NCBI GenBank assembly: GCA_030737835.1
Contig: CM060848.1
Coordinates: 15,340,760-15,404,759 of the forward strand
Source of the DNA: Acorus gramineus
Lineage: Eukaryota > Streptophyta > Magnoliopsida > Acorales > Acoraceae
Length of the DNA stretch: 64,000 nt
Direction: 5' to 3'
The translations under genes were made by a program, and so were the position numbers. Shown here one piece after another: positions 22,720-35,329 of this stretch. How positions within the stretch are numbered: position 1 is the stretch's first letter; the number at the start of each line of letters is the position of its first letter. A model generated the notes under the pieces. It worked only from the letters and a program-made list of their open reading frames with translations. It ran no database searches and was not told the DNA's origin.

Positions 22720-25700
22720 TAAGAGGACAAGACTGCCAATTTTAGATTTATGACAGAGAATGAGAGATAGGCCCTGTTTCACTTTCTCCTCCAATGCTAT
22801 CTAAGCGTAGCATTGTTGAGGAATCAAATTGGGGTTAGAAGTGTTATTTCTTGGACCCATATGTATGGATTTGCTGACTTAGAAAATGCCCTAGGAAGAA
22901 CATGAACATCCTCCTAGAGATTGCTGATATACGGTGAAAACATTTATTAAGCGTCATGTACATCTGTACATCATATAGCAAAAGCTGATGTAACGATTTT
23001 GCAAAATGGGGAGCAATATCACATTGCAATGGTGTGCGTGTAATTTTTTTTTTTGAATTCCTATTGATAAACAAGCCTTGAAGCCCTTTTATTGTATAAT
23101 GCTTGGTTTGATTTTGATTGTTTGTGCCTTCCCTATCCTATTTGTTATATGACTCGCTTCTGCTTCATATTTTTCTATATATTGAAAGAAGTACCCTTTT
23201 GTTTTAAGGGACTATCCACCTTATCTGAAACTCCCCAAATTACAGGTGCACGCAGGAGCACAATTTTTTCTCTCTCTTGAACACTTGCTCAATGAACATT
23301 TCATGAAGACAGATCATATTGGTTGCTGTTCATTTGGAGAAAAAATATAATGCATGGTGTAAATTCATGTTGAAGGCAGACACCGGTTCTTTTCATCACC
23401 GACATTAAGCTATGTTTTTTATATGCATTTTTTTTATGATACTATATGTTTATTATCATGAGTTGTTTGACCTTTGAACGAGCTTTCTCATGTATTGATG
23501 GCTTAGTCACCATTTAATTTACCTTGACCCTCTTCGGTTATTTTCTCGGAGATGTTTAAATTTAGTGGCTGCAACACCAAAGGTTTCATATAGATTGGTG
23601 ACAGCAATGAAGCTTACCAGCTGCAGCATGCTTGCTCTCATTGATAACAGATAATTTCTGTAAGAATCACCCAGCTCCCCTGTTGTTGTATTTAACTGTG
23701 TAGGCATATTCCATATGACTCTATAGTAGGTAACAAAAGCACACGGTTAAGACCATAACATGGTGATCTTTCAAAAAAAAAAGGCCATAACATGGTGATA
23801 GCAGAGTGATGTTGGTTAAACCTTTCCTTGACATTGTGCACTGCCACTTTTTTTATTTGAATAAAAGATGTGAAAATAATCAGGTGCATCAGTCATTTCC
23901 TGTACTCATTGGAAATGTCTAGTTCTCCTGTGTGGGTTTTCTATAACCCATTAGGTATGTAACCATAGTCACAGAGTGCTCTGAAGTTTTCCCAATGCTG
24001 GAAAATGTGCTTTAAATAGATATCTCATATCTCCCATATCTACCGACTGAAACTTCTGTTTGTTGAACTGCACATTTATTACTTTTAGAATTTGGATATC
24101 TATTTAGTTTGGATAATTTCATCGCATTTGTTCATAATTGAAAAGGCTAATCCTAATTGTCATCATTGCCTTCATGCCTAACATAGAAGTTTTTTTGCTT
24201 TTATTTCTCATACCATTGGCAACATGGATCAAGAAAATAGTTCAATTATGTTCCTACTTTTACCGTATTTATCCATATCATATTGTGAATTTACACGTTC
24301 CATACCGAATGGAACCCTTGCTGAATATATGCCACACACAAACTTTATGGCCATTGCCCATTACCTAGTGCCTGGTGGTGAGGAGTGAGGTAACAAGTAA
24401 TTTGTTGTTGCTGTCATGCCTGATGCAGAGTGGTCTGGCATCAGCGAAATGTAATAATTTTGCTGATTCTGGCATATTTTGCAGCGGTTGTATGCTGAAA
24501 AGTTTAGTATATGCTGCCGATTAAGATTTATTGGAAAACTTTTTCCTTTCCTTTTTCTGGGAAAGCAGATGTTGAGGTGGTCCATTCTTAACATCCCCCC
24601 TCTCCAGAAAAAAGAGGAGGTGGGGTTGGGGATTATGCAAAAATCATGTATTGGGATCTGAATATTCAATGATTCAATCTTCTGTATTGTGATTGGGGCT
24701 TCATCAGTAAGTTTCAATTCTGGAAGGAAAGACTTGAGCAGAGTTTGAACTACATGTCTGGGTCCTGCAACTTGTGATTGTATAGGGCTCAAGTATCTCA
24801 CTTTTGCCTTCTCAATTGTGACCGGTTGGGTTAATCCTAATTATTTTTTATTCAATGCTTTTGAATTGAATTTTCACATCAGATTAATATTTAGTCATAC
24901 TAATACAAATTGGAATGCATGACAGATTAGTTGTACTTCGCATATCATGAAATCTATGGCTTGAAATCATATTCATAAGTTTCACATTTTCTTTTCTTGT
25001 ACAGTGTTCTGCTTAAGAATATTTTTCCTAGTTATGGATTTGTCTTCAATTGACCTCTACCATCTGCCAAAAAAAAAAAAAAAAATCAAATAAGGTTATG
25101 TTTGCAAGACACTGACAGTTTCTATTCATTGTTTTTTATCTTAATTTCCAAAGTTGGGAAAGATTTGACAGGCGGAGAAGCACGTGCATTGGAAAGCTCA
25201 CACACTGTTAATAGTAAGTTTTTGGTGATTTTACTGATGATATGTTCATCCTGGAATCATGTTTACGAGGTAATGTTGTATACTTTGTATGTAAAATTGT
25301 GCCTTTCAATGTTTTGCTCAGTTAGTTCAATTCAAAGTAATTATAAAGTTTGCTGATTTTATCCTTTATAAAACCAATTTGAAATTTGAGATATATTTAC
25401 TCAAGAAGTACTTGAGGGTTATTTAGAATGACTGCAAGTATGAAACGAAATATTACAATATAGAAACCATGCAAAGCTATGTAGTTTAGTTAGTTTTTCC
25501 TCACACTGTGAAAAGCAAAGACGTGTGGGGCATATATGATAGTCTTCCTTTTTGACAGATTACACGTGAATGTGACATATATTCCTTAAAACAACAGATG
25601 GCATGGAGAAGAGACAAACTATAATTGAGACATTAAGAGGATCAAAACAGCATTAATCAAATAAATGGTGGGTGAAGGTGGCTCATGGTATTTGTTACAT

Positions 25701-26464
25701 GTGAATGCAGATGGTTTTGGTTCAAATGTTTGGAAATCCATCTAAAGTTTCTGTCATCAAAGTCCACACAGCGTCCTCTTTTTAGTTTTTGTTTTGACTA
25801 ATTATCTCAAGTGGGTTCAACATCTAGTAATCCTGTGTTTTTTTCCTTTCATAAATGAAATTTTTATTAACATCCTAATTCAATATATAGTGGGACATCT
25901 CAATCCCAGTGTGAATTGAATAGGTATTCTTATTAAGGGTCAGTTTGATGTTCACTCTCATTCTCTTTTTGTTGGAATATTTAAGAAAAATGTATTTGGA
26001 ATCCTCTGTTCAGATGTTCATTTTTTGGTATCTCAAATTTCTCCTTTTACGAAATATATTGAAACTAAGATTTATGGGAAAGGGGAAATCGCCTTCTATA
26101 CTAAGTTATCAAATTGGCTAAAGACTTCATGGATATTTGTGTTTAACATTGACTATAGCATGTCTTTTAATGGCCACATTCATGTTAAATTAAGAGGAGA
26201 CGGGTCAATCTATTCCTAGGTGAAAAGTCTGAGTTATGCTTGTGGAGATGACTTATAATAGTGGGGTAATCAAAGATATATTGAAGAATAAGAACAAATT
26301 TGATAATGTATCTAAAATTCACAATTGAGGTCGGCCCTGACCCGGGGAAGTTAGGCGGCCGCCAAGGTACCTGACTCACATCCTTCACGTTTGGTAAAAA
26401 TAATTATTTTGAATATTTGAATATGAATGTGGTAGGTGGCATATTGGAGGAATTTATGTAGAAC
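22720..26464. other. Gene-free stretch, intron-like composition
   Basis: No supported gene on either strand. A short open segment at 25152-25213 (VGKDLTGGEARALESSH) flanked by AAG and GT could be an exon remnant, but I cannot place it in a family. A GC-rich patch near 26325-26375 contains GGTCGGCCCTGACC, like the ends of some plant hAT elements. Confidence 0.4.
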
Positions 26465-26700
26465 TCAACAAAGGTTGCGTTTTGTTGCACGATTGTAAAA
26501 TTGATTTTAAATAAAATCCGAGTTTAAAATTGATTTTGTAAGAAGCTGCTTCTTCATAACTTTTGAAAAACTCATGTTTTGGATATTTTTTTTTGCATAA
26601 ATTTGTTTCCAACTTTTGTTCCTATTTTTTCTGTTTGGAATTGGTTTAGAAAAAGCAGCTTCTTGCGTATTCAAAAGTTGCTCAAACCTGTTTTAAATGG
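26465..26700. mobile_element. MITE with TTGCACGATTGTAAA ends
   Basis: Imperfect inverted arms: TTGCACGATTGTAAAATTGA and GAAGCTGCTTCTT on the left, AAAGCAGCTTCTTGCG on the right. The same family lies at 54718-55370. No open reading frame. Confidence 0.6.
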
Positions 26701-26821
26701 GGCTATAGTCTATTTACACTTAGGTCAATCCCAGTGATACTGCATAATTACATTTTTAAAAGATGCTAAGGAGGTTGTACTAGTGGCTTGAAAAATTCCT
26801 TGCAATTGAAAAATGGACACT

Positions 26822-27246
26822 CTCCGTTTGAGTGACGGTATAAATTATTTTGAGATACATAATTGTTTTAGTATAAATAATTATAGTAACGGAATAAATC
26901 ATTTTCTGTTGGATTTTGTTTTTAATTTTTTTATTGAAAAATATAATAATAAAGTTTTTGTTGTTTATTGATCATTGATAAGTTATGAATAAAAGGTGAA
27001 TGAGATATGGTGGATTTATCGAAGGTAAAAAAAAAAAAAAGATTTATAAGAAGTGATAATAGACAATTTAACATGTAAGCCCCTATTATATCAGTGGAAT
27101 GAAATAGATGGAATCACATAATTCTAGGTGGTTTTCACATGTTTTGACATAACTTAACCTATTTATTTCTTGCACACAAACATGTTTTTATGGGTTTATT
27201 CACTCTTATTATTCCACCCTATTCCGTATCTATTCTCTTACCCAAA
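26822..27246. mobile_element. Tourist-like MITE, diverged subfamily
   Basis: Starts CTCCGTTTGAGTGACGG, ends ATTCTCTTACCCAAAC, and has the interior AATAATAAAGTTTTTGTTG. It resembles 48590-49026. The target site is not clear. Confidence 0.6.
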
Positions 27247-27256
27247 CATAAACTTA

Positions 27257-27686
27257 GCTCCTTTTGGATAGAGAATTAAGTTATTTTGAAGTTTATGACT
27301 ATTTTAATATAAATAAGGATAAAATAATTTTTTGTTTAATTGTGTTTCAAATTATTCTCGTTGGGAAAGGTAATACATAATAAAAAAGTTTTTATTGTTT
27401 GGATTAATTATAAATAAAGTGTAGATAAAGATTTTCAAAAGAAGAAAAAATGACGATGGTTGATTTGACATTTGATTTATAAGAGGTGATAATTAATTTG
27501 ATCGTAGTCCCACATATTTTTTTGAATTGAATAATTTGAAATTACTTAATTTTAAGGGTTTGCTAGAACCCATATTTTACTTTATACAAATTAATTTGAC
27601 ATATAAAATCTCATTTGTTTCAGCCTTCAAAACACTTCAATTAATTCTCACTTATTCTTGGTTTTATTCTTGAACAAAACGGAGGC
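27257..27686. mobile_element. Tourist-like MITE
   Basis: 430 bp, starting GCTCCTTTTGGATAGAG and ending ACAAAACGGAGGC, flanked by TTA and ATA. The interior is like 22290-22719. It lies about 10 bp from the previous MITE. Confidence 0.75.
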
Positions 27687-30600
27687 ATACAGCATTACCT
27701 GTGAACATACCCTTTTACTTAATATTCCTCTAATCATCAATGTTTTGTCCTGTCACACCTTTATACCACATATCACATGTCACTTGGGAATCTCTCTTTC
27801 ACATTGTTTTGGTTAAAGACAAGAATAAGCGATAGAAGCACTTGTCCAACCATTGCTGAGGTAAGCAAGTGATCATGCTCATGCCACTGGAATTGAAGTG
27901 TTATATAATTTGGTGTATTTAGTGTCCATGTATAGTGGATTAGATTAATTTAACTAGCATTGACACTATATATAATCACTGAGCTACATATAATCTGGCC
28001 AGTAGTTGACCTTAAGTCAGTTATGGACTAGCAAGTCATAGTATTAGGTTTGGCCAAATTGTGACGTGTTGCCAATACAACCAAGGTTTTTTTTTTGTCA
28101 ACCGTTTGGTTTGTTATTTTATGATGTTTTTCCTGATTCCATGGCTACTGGAACCATCCAATTGAAATGTCATTTTATGTAACATTTTTTTATGGTATCA
28201 GATAATAACAGGAGAAGAAATTATGGCCTCCGTTACTGTGGGTGGTGAAAAGTCCATGTTTAATACTAGAAAGAGTACATCTTCTAAAATATAATTTATA
28301 GGGTCGGCCTGAGATATACCGACATAAAGACCTCCAAAACACTCAGGTCATCTGGAGGAAAAGCCCTAATTTTATGTTTTAGAGTTGTGATTACATATAA
28401 ATTAACACATATTATCTCCTCTCAATAAATGATATGAGACTAAACGATCATCGTGTGGGACAGGCTATATAAGTGACAAAGGTTTGTTGAAAGATGTGTT
28501 TCTTAAAAAACTAGGCAAATTGTGAAGGATGAAATGATGGACTCATATGAAATCTAATGAATTGGTTGGTAATCTAATTATTAGGGAAAAGATAAATGGA
28601 AAACTGAGCTGCTGGTAATATCTGGTTGTCATTCATAATATATAGCATATGAGACATTTGAACATCCATGTCCCTGTCACTAGTGGTCTGAGCCACGACA
28701 CTGACATGTTTTTTTATGAATGAATGAGAGAATGTGATGGGGGGGATTACTTCGAGGGATGCAGATATGACAATGAGTTCACCATTGCTAGTTAAAATCA
28801 AGATATGGAAAATGGTTATTGCAACAATCATATTCAATCTGAACTCATTTTGAAATGTTTAATTTTAATTTGAAAAATGCAAAAATTTTGTCTCCAGATT
28901 TAGAGGTGATGAGTTGTTGGAGGGCTATAAATCTTTATTTTACAATTTGGTTAAGCGGGCCGGTTGGAGATGTTCTGAATTGGCGATAAAGAGGGGCAAT
29001 GCTCTCAATATAGTCCTTCTAGTAATCAATCTAATTTTACTTAAATTATGATCAATGTAAGCTTTAAGAATTGTGAATTTTTCTAATGACAGAGAAATCC
29101 CAACATATCTCACATACATAATTATCCACAAATATAGGTAAACATGAGAGTCGAAACCTAACTAAATGTGAATGTCACAGTAACATGCAATATTGTAGGC
29201 CAAACTTTTGAAATCTAGCATTCTCTTTTCTTTCCTGGTTCAACCATGGTCCAAATTTTACAATCACTACGCTGAATCTTTTTTTCCTTCCTATGCTTGC
29301 AAAATAAAAGGCTCCTCGACAAACAATTTGAATTTCTGTGTGCTTAGACTCATAAGTCAAATTGAATATTTGACAATAAAATTTAATCTAAGTCATAACA
29401 AATCAATCAATTTATAAAACACCTCCCCCTCCTTTTTTTTTTCTTTTATGATTTTGATTTGTTTTTTAGGGGCCTCACCATGCTCTTCCCATTCACTTCA
29501 CAAAAACGCCCAAATTCACGCGTCCCAAATCACGCCTCTCTCATTCATTTCCCCCATCTTTTATTCCCCTTGTTTTCTTTGCTTTCCTGTTCACTCAAAC
29601 ACACACACCCACTCTCTCTTACTATCCCTCTCTCTATGTCCATGTCAACAACAACAAATGAGACTTGCTTTGCATGACATTCTCATAAACAATTAGACCC
29701 CCTCCCTTTGTGTGAGCGCTCATACACTGAGCTTTGATTAAAGCCAACCCCGCTTTAGTCTTATTTTTAGTCATACTAACTTTGTATACTTTCATGTAAT
29801 AATAAATGTATACATTTTTAGAAAATAAAAAATAAGACTAAATGTTGCATTTTTGAATTTGACACAACATTTATCAATCTAATTATTACATTTGTATCAA
29901 TCATGTCGCATTTTTCAAGTATGTATTTATTTTATGCATGTTGATACAGTTCTTACACACAAAAAAACGTGGTTCAGTCCCACATCTCTTATTTTCATTA
30001 TGGAGAATCATGTTGCTTACCATAAAAAAAAAAAAAATTGCTATCACCATTTCTCTTGACATGAGCAACATATGGGAATTTCATTGTATATTTTTTTAGA
30101 TTGATTTATACTTTACATTGATAATATATTTTTGTAATTGCTTTCTAAATTGTTTTTTTTTTAATAAAATTAAGACCAAATGCATACCGCGCCTCGTTTC
30201 AAAAAATATATTTTTGTAATTGGAGTTTATTTCAAATAGTGGCATGTGCATATTTTAGTTTCATAGTATTTTGATAATGAATTTATTATTTATTATTATT
30301 ACCCTAAAATATTGTTCTTACAATAAATTAAATTATCCTATTTATTATGTTTTTTTCTCATACATTTTTATAATTTTGTTATGTAGTTTTTAAAGTTCTT
30401 TAGTACTGGATATATCGCTTGTAGGGTCATTTGACTCGATAACTAACTAAAGTAAATGGCTTGTTGAGTTCAATGATATATATCGTTATATAATTGTGTA
30501 TAAAATAAATTGAATATATGCATAAGTATATTATGTATAAAAGTATACACAATATAAAATTGCATATGCTTCTGATTGAATTTTGTGATAGGATCCCTCA

Positions 30601-30846
30601 TCCCTCATTATCACACGGAGCTCAAAACCAAAGCAATTTTGAATTAGAACATACTCCATGTAATTTTATTGAAATATGAATAACAAGTTGTATGATGACT
30701 GTGATTTGAAGAGGTCCATCTATATATATATATAATACATGGTAAGAGTTAGTTGGGACATGCAAAACGAGTGAATTTTGTTTTTTTGATGGATCTTCAT
30801 TTTTTAATTGTTGTTGTTGTGCACGAGTTTGGTACAATTGGTGCAT
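27687..30846. other. AT-rich intergenic stretch
   Basis: No gene is supported. The pyrimidine-rich part at 29455-29700, with CTCTCT and ACACAC runs, looks like a promoter or leader, but no coding exon follows. Confidence 0.45.
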
Positions 30847-31010
30847 TAAAAATAAAAACCCTAGAACCTAATGAAAAATATAAAATGCTCTTTTATACTG
30901 ACATCTCATTAAAGGCAGAAATGTCAGTACACGAAAGCTCAACTCCTGTATGACACTGTGTAGCGCTAACAATATTATGCGCACATCATCAAGCTCCACA
31001 GTATATAACA
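30847..31010 (-). repeat. Truncated LTR of the Tork-type copia family
   Basis: Matches the U3 side of the LTR at 50648-50954, with the TATAAAAG box and the TG-end (TGTTATATACTGTGGAGC on the minus strand). It breaks off at about 30847, so roughly half the LTR is missing. A block with TAGCGCTAACAATATT is not in the other copy. Confidence 0.8.
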
Positions 31011-31502
31011 ATTTTTAAGTTATAATATGGAAGATAAAGTAATATAATATCATTTACTCTCAAGTACTGAGATCACACAAAATATTAAACGGTCTTAAAA
31101 ATAAGTAAAGATAAACATATAAAATTGAAATTTAGTTAAAAAAAAAAAATCCAAAATGAATCCTTGAATCATTTTTTTTTTTTTTTGACAATATGATACA
31201 CGGTACATTCTCAAACATAATTACATATTCGGCCAGGATTTTATTCTATATAACAAGAAAAAAGATGGAGGTAATTAAATTACTTTCTAGATGATTCTGT
31301 TTGTTAATATGAAAAAAGATGCAAAAATCTAACTATTAAGTTTGAAGGTGGGGACAACAATAAAATTATTTTTCTAAATTATGAAAAATATGATAAATCA
31401 TCTAAACTAAATAAATAACAAATCTTAAATTATTAAGTACACAATTTTGAAAATAGAAATTTGTTCAACTAAATTTGTAGAAGGCATGCAAGAAAATGCA
31501 TA
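31011..31502. other. AT-rich intergenic stretch
   Basis: Nothing recognisable apart from homopolymer runs. Confidence 0.4.
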
Positions 31503-31766
31503 TTAAGGGCCGGAGACAAAAGTATAAGAGCAAAGGTCGAGCAGTCCTTCATTGTTCTCAGAAAATATTAGTACGTCATCAATATAGACAATGGAAAAAG
31601 ATCCATAAGGATTAAATATTTCATTCATTATGTTTTGAAATTTCGAGGGTGCATTTTTTAATCCAAAAATTAAAACATTCCACTCATAATGCTCAAATGA
31701 CACTGTAAAGACAGTCTTGTATCTATCGTCTTCTTTTATCTGGAAAAGGTCGAGCAGTCCTTCATT
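31503..31766 (-). pseudogene. Endogenous pararetrovirus (Caulimoviridae) reverse transcriptase fragment
   Basis: The minus strand reads through the centre of a caulimovirid-type reverse transcriptase. A KEDDRYKT-type segment, HYEWNV, FGLKNAP and the VYIDD catalytic box appear in the usual order. Only about 75 residues remain, with no other viral domain nearby, and the frame ends in unrelated sequence. The type resembles petuvirus/florendovirus-like insertions, which is an inference. An exact 22-bp direct repeat (31532-31553 and 31745-31766) flanks the core. It is a relic without coding capacity. Confidence 0.75.
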
Positions 31767-32381
31767 CTTACAGTGACTTGGACTTTATAGCTAACTTGAA
31801 ACTACCTAATATTCAGAGGGATACCGATGTATATCGCAAATGTTTGGGAGATGGTGATGCGCTTCGTTAAAGACTGGGGGTTGCATTGCGCTGGGGCTAG
31901 TAGGGTGATGTATTCAGGTGAATGTTTTGCAATCGATTAGCAGGTTGAGTTTAGATGAAATAAGGCTGATGTAGAGCTCAGTTCTACAAATCTCATGCTT
32001 AATCCACCCATGTTGCATTCTATTTTGAACACTCCCTTTGATACATTTAGGCCGAACACTTACCGTTCTCTCAAAATAATTAAACAAAAAGCATGTGAGA
32101 TATCCAATCACCAAACTTTTTTCAAACACTCAAAAAGTTCAGCAACTATAATTTAAGAAGGACAGACAAAATAAATAAGGAAATTATAAAAACACCACCT
32201 AAGGCCCCTATATAGAAAGGTTGAGATCTTTTCTGTCTCAGTACCCAACTTTAGTAAAAAAATAAAAAATAAAAATAGAAGTCCATATTTCTTATTCTTA
32301 TTCTTTTATAGAGAGGTGCCTTTGGAGGATCTCTCCCCCTCTTTGAAAGCAACCAAGAGTCTTGCTTTCCAATTCACCTCA
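31767..32381. other. Intergenic stretch upstream of the MYB gene
   Basis: A plus-strand reading near 31775-31870 (LDFIANLKLPNIQRDTDVYR) is open for about 30 codons, but I cannot place it. The rest is AT-rich upstream sequence. Confidence 0.4.
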
Positions 32382-32475
32382 CACGTGTAACGAGACGAGG
32401 GAGTATGGGGTCCACACGTGCCAACTCGGCACGTGTGGGTCTGACTTGGGAGGAGGAAGAGGAGTGTTTATAAAA
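32382..32475 (+). promoter_or_regulatory. MYB core promoter with three G-boxes and a TATA box
   Basis: Three perfect CACGTG hexamers lie at 32382-32387, 32415-32420 and 32430-32435. A TTTATAAAAG TATA box is at about 32467-32475. A (CT)n then (TA)n leader follows at about 32508-32540. The G-box is a known site for bZIP and bHLH factors, including ABA-response and PIF factors. Which factor binds here is not shown. Expected transcription start is about 30 bp past the TATA box. Confidence 0.7.
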
Positions 32476-32618
32476 GGGAGGTGATGTTGGTGGTCTTGTT
32501 GGAGAATCCCTCTCTCTCTCTCTCTCTATATATATATTTATATTATCTTGCAAGCTTTTGCTCTTGCAAAAAGAATTCTTGTTTTTCTTTGGGTGGGTAT
32601 TCTGGGAAGGTGGACAGA

Positions 32619-34131
32619 ATGGGAAGACAACCATGCTGTGAGAAGGTTGGGTTGAAGAAGGGGCCATGGACAGCTGAGGAGGACAAGAAGCTCATCAACT
32701 TCATCCTCACCAATGGCCAATGCTGTTGGAGAGCTGTTCCTAAGCTTGCAGGTCCCCCCTTTGAATCTCTCTTCTTCTTCTTTTTCCTTTATTAAAGTTT
32801 TGAATATGGAGAGACAATGAGAGGGTTTTTTTTTTTATAAAAAAAATATATAAAAGCATGTTTTGGCACACCTAAAAAGCTTATTCTTCTTTTTGTCAAT
32901 GGAGAGATCATTAAAAAAAAATGTTTCATTTTATATTTGTTTTGGTGTTTATAGGGCTGTTGAGGTGTGGGAAGAGTTGCAGATTAAGGTGGACTAATTA
33001 TCTGAGGCCTGATCTGAAGAGAGGTCTGCTATCAGAAGCTGAAGAGAATATGGTCATTGACCTCCACTCACACCTTGGGAATAGGTATTTCAGTTTTTGC
33101 AATTCAGTTTTTATTTTGATGACTGCTTTTTTGCATGGCCCTTATTTTAAAAACCTGAAAAACACAAAATAATTTTGTTTTCACTTCTCTGTTTTTTTTT
33201 TTTTTTCAACCCTTTACAGATGGTCTAAAATTGCTGCTCATCTTCCTGGAAGAACAGACAATGAGATAAAGAACCACTGGAACACCCACATAAAGAAAAA
33301 GCTTAAGAAGATGGGGATTGACCCCCAGACACACAAGCCAATCATCCCTCCAACTCATGAAGACCCACAAAACCAACTAAGCCAAGCACAAACCACTGAG
33401 AAGGTAGTGTTAAAAGAGACATTATACGAGGATAGTTTAGTCTTTCCTTTTCTATTTCACTTTATATGAACTTTGATACACTTACAAGGTCATATGCACT
33501 TTAACAATATAAAAGAAAAATTCATCAAAGTGCATACCACGTCAAACAAATAGTATATGATGATTTGAAATGATTTTTAGGACGATTTCTAAAATGAGAT
33601 GTATCATTCTTCTTTTTATATCTAAAAGACATGATCTTTTGTTTACCCGTGGTATCAGAATCTCTGCCTCAAAAATACTACACTACCCTTACATAATATT
33701 TCGTTTAACAGATAGAAAAAGATCAAAAAATGGAGGACTCATCCAAGGAAACACTAGTGGTGGAACTAGAAGAGGAGTTGGAGAAGAGCAGCACTTCTGT
33801 GGATGCTGATGAGCTACTGAAGAACTCCCCTGGATTTTGCACTGATGAAGTCCCACTGATCCAACCCCATGAAATCCTGGTCTCTTGTCCCTCCTCTTCC
33901 TCCTCTTCGTCCTCAATAAACAGTGGTTCTTCTTGTACAAGTGCTCTTGATTGTTCAGGGGGAGCTGAGGAGTATCTGCTCCCATGCATGGACTGGCCTG
34001 AGTCCATGTACTTCTGGGGAGGACAGGATGATTTCAATGGTTGGGATTTGTTCCCTGACAGTGGTGTTGGTGATCAGTATCAAAGACATATCAGCTTAGA
34101 CCATGATTCATGGAAATTTGAGCTCTTTTAA
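32619..34131 (+). CDS. R2R3-MYB transcription factor, MYB20/42/43/85 type
   Basis: Nuclear DNA-binding regulator. Exons 32619-32751, 32955-33084, 33220-33403 and 33712-34131 join in frame to 288 residues. Intron positions 1 and 2 (133 and 130 nt exons) are the classic R2R3-MYB ones. R2 has [11 protein letters not shown] and [11 protein letters not shown]3 has [18 protein letters not shown]. The conserved MGRQPCC start and the [12 protein letters not shown] segment place it with Arabidopsis MYB20/42/43/85, which activate lignin and phenylalanine genes in secondary walls. That role is inferred from the family. The C-terminus has an acidic stretch (VELEEELE), a serine run and an acidic end suited to activation. 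A third intron splits the tail. An in-frame ATG at 32481 is rejected because it lies before the expected transcription start. Confidence 0.93.
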
Positions 34132-35125
34132 TTGGTTTCAAATGAGCTTTTTGTATGAACAAAACCCACCTCTTCTTGTTCTTTTGTTTTTCATTAAAAG
34201 CTTTTGTATGTATGTGTTCTTTTCTTTCCTTTTAGTATGTTTTTGAAGATTGAAATGAAGAGAGTGACAGACACAGAATAAATGGAAGGGAAATGTAAAG
34301 AGGGTTTCCAAAGTCTGTTTTACTTTCTTTGTTTTTTTCCAAAGTTTTTTTTTTCCTTCGAAAGTCATCAATGCAATGGATCCAATTTGGCTGTACTTTC
34401 TGTCAAACAATTAAATGTTGGGGGAGGGAAAATATTCCTCCGTTAGAGACAAAACAGTATTGAATGAATCAAATGTGAATGGTTGGCATTTGTTGGAAGG
34501 TCTTAACAGATGTTTGTGATTCTCTGACTTGATCATTTTTTGAACCTTTAGTGATTGACTATGATATTTATTTTTTGCCCAGTTGAAAAGGACAAGCCCA
34601 TGTATTATAAATTTTGAGGTACTGACATTTGCAAAGTAATTTTGATAAAGAAAAGATAAAAAAAAAAAAAATTGAAGTTGGTGAGATGTCAATCATGGGA
34701 GAAACAGATGTTATATATAGTTCAGTTATAAGTTTGCTTGTCAAGGGGACTACATGGATAATGCGTGGAATCAAATTAATTGACTGAGCTTCATTCGAAT
34801 ATAGTACATACAAGAATGCAACAACATGAATAACATTATTATTATTTCTGAAAAAAAATACAATAAAAAAAAAATCAACACAGTTTCCCAATTCATACGA
34901 CGTGTCATTCCATTAAATCCATTTGTGAATCATTTCCAAGAATAGTTGCCATAAATTTGATAACCTTCTTGTTGAAGCCTGACCCCTTGTGTCGTTTATA
35001 ATTAATTTACCCCAAAACACTATGTATGAAATTTGAAAAATAATTAATGGAGCTTTAAAAAATTGAGCCAAAGAAATGCCAGCGCGCGTTAATCAGAGGC
35101 CGACAAAAAAGATTTTTGTTAACAT
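34132..35125. other. MYB 3' region and AT-rich intergenic stretch
   Basis: The first 100-200 bp probably include the MYB 3' UTR. No poly(A) site can be fixed. Beyond this no gene is seen. Confidence 0.4.
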
Positions 35126-35135
35126 AAAAACAATA

Positions 35136-35319
35136 GTTTCCAGTAGCCATAGTATAACGGTTCAAGATTTACCTGTATTAAAGGTAGGTTTTGGATTCGA
35201 GTCTTGACGTTGTGTCATACCTCCTATTTGTTAGATAAAATTCAAATGAACTTTCTGTGAGACCAAAGATAAACAGAATGTCAATCACATGAGTCCGTAT
35301 GATATAAAAAAAAAAACAC
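35136..35319 (+). mobile_element. tRNA-derived SINE
   Basis: 184 bp. The head has a box A-like TAGTATAACGG and a box B-like GGATTCGAGTC at about the spacing of a pol III promoter. The 3' end is an A-rich run. A 10-bp direct repeat AAAAACAATA flanks it (35126-35135 and 35320-35329). These are the marks of a LINE-mobilised SINE. Confidence 0.65.
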
Positions 35320-35329
35320 AAAAACAATA

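Noticed and set aside
32481-32618. In-frame upstream ATG adding 46 residues to the MYB protein
   Set aside because: It lies only a few bases past the TATA box, before the likely transcription start. The family begins at MGRQPCC.
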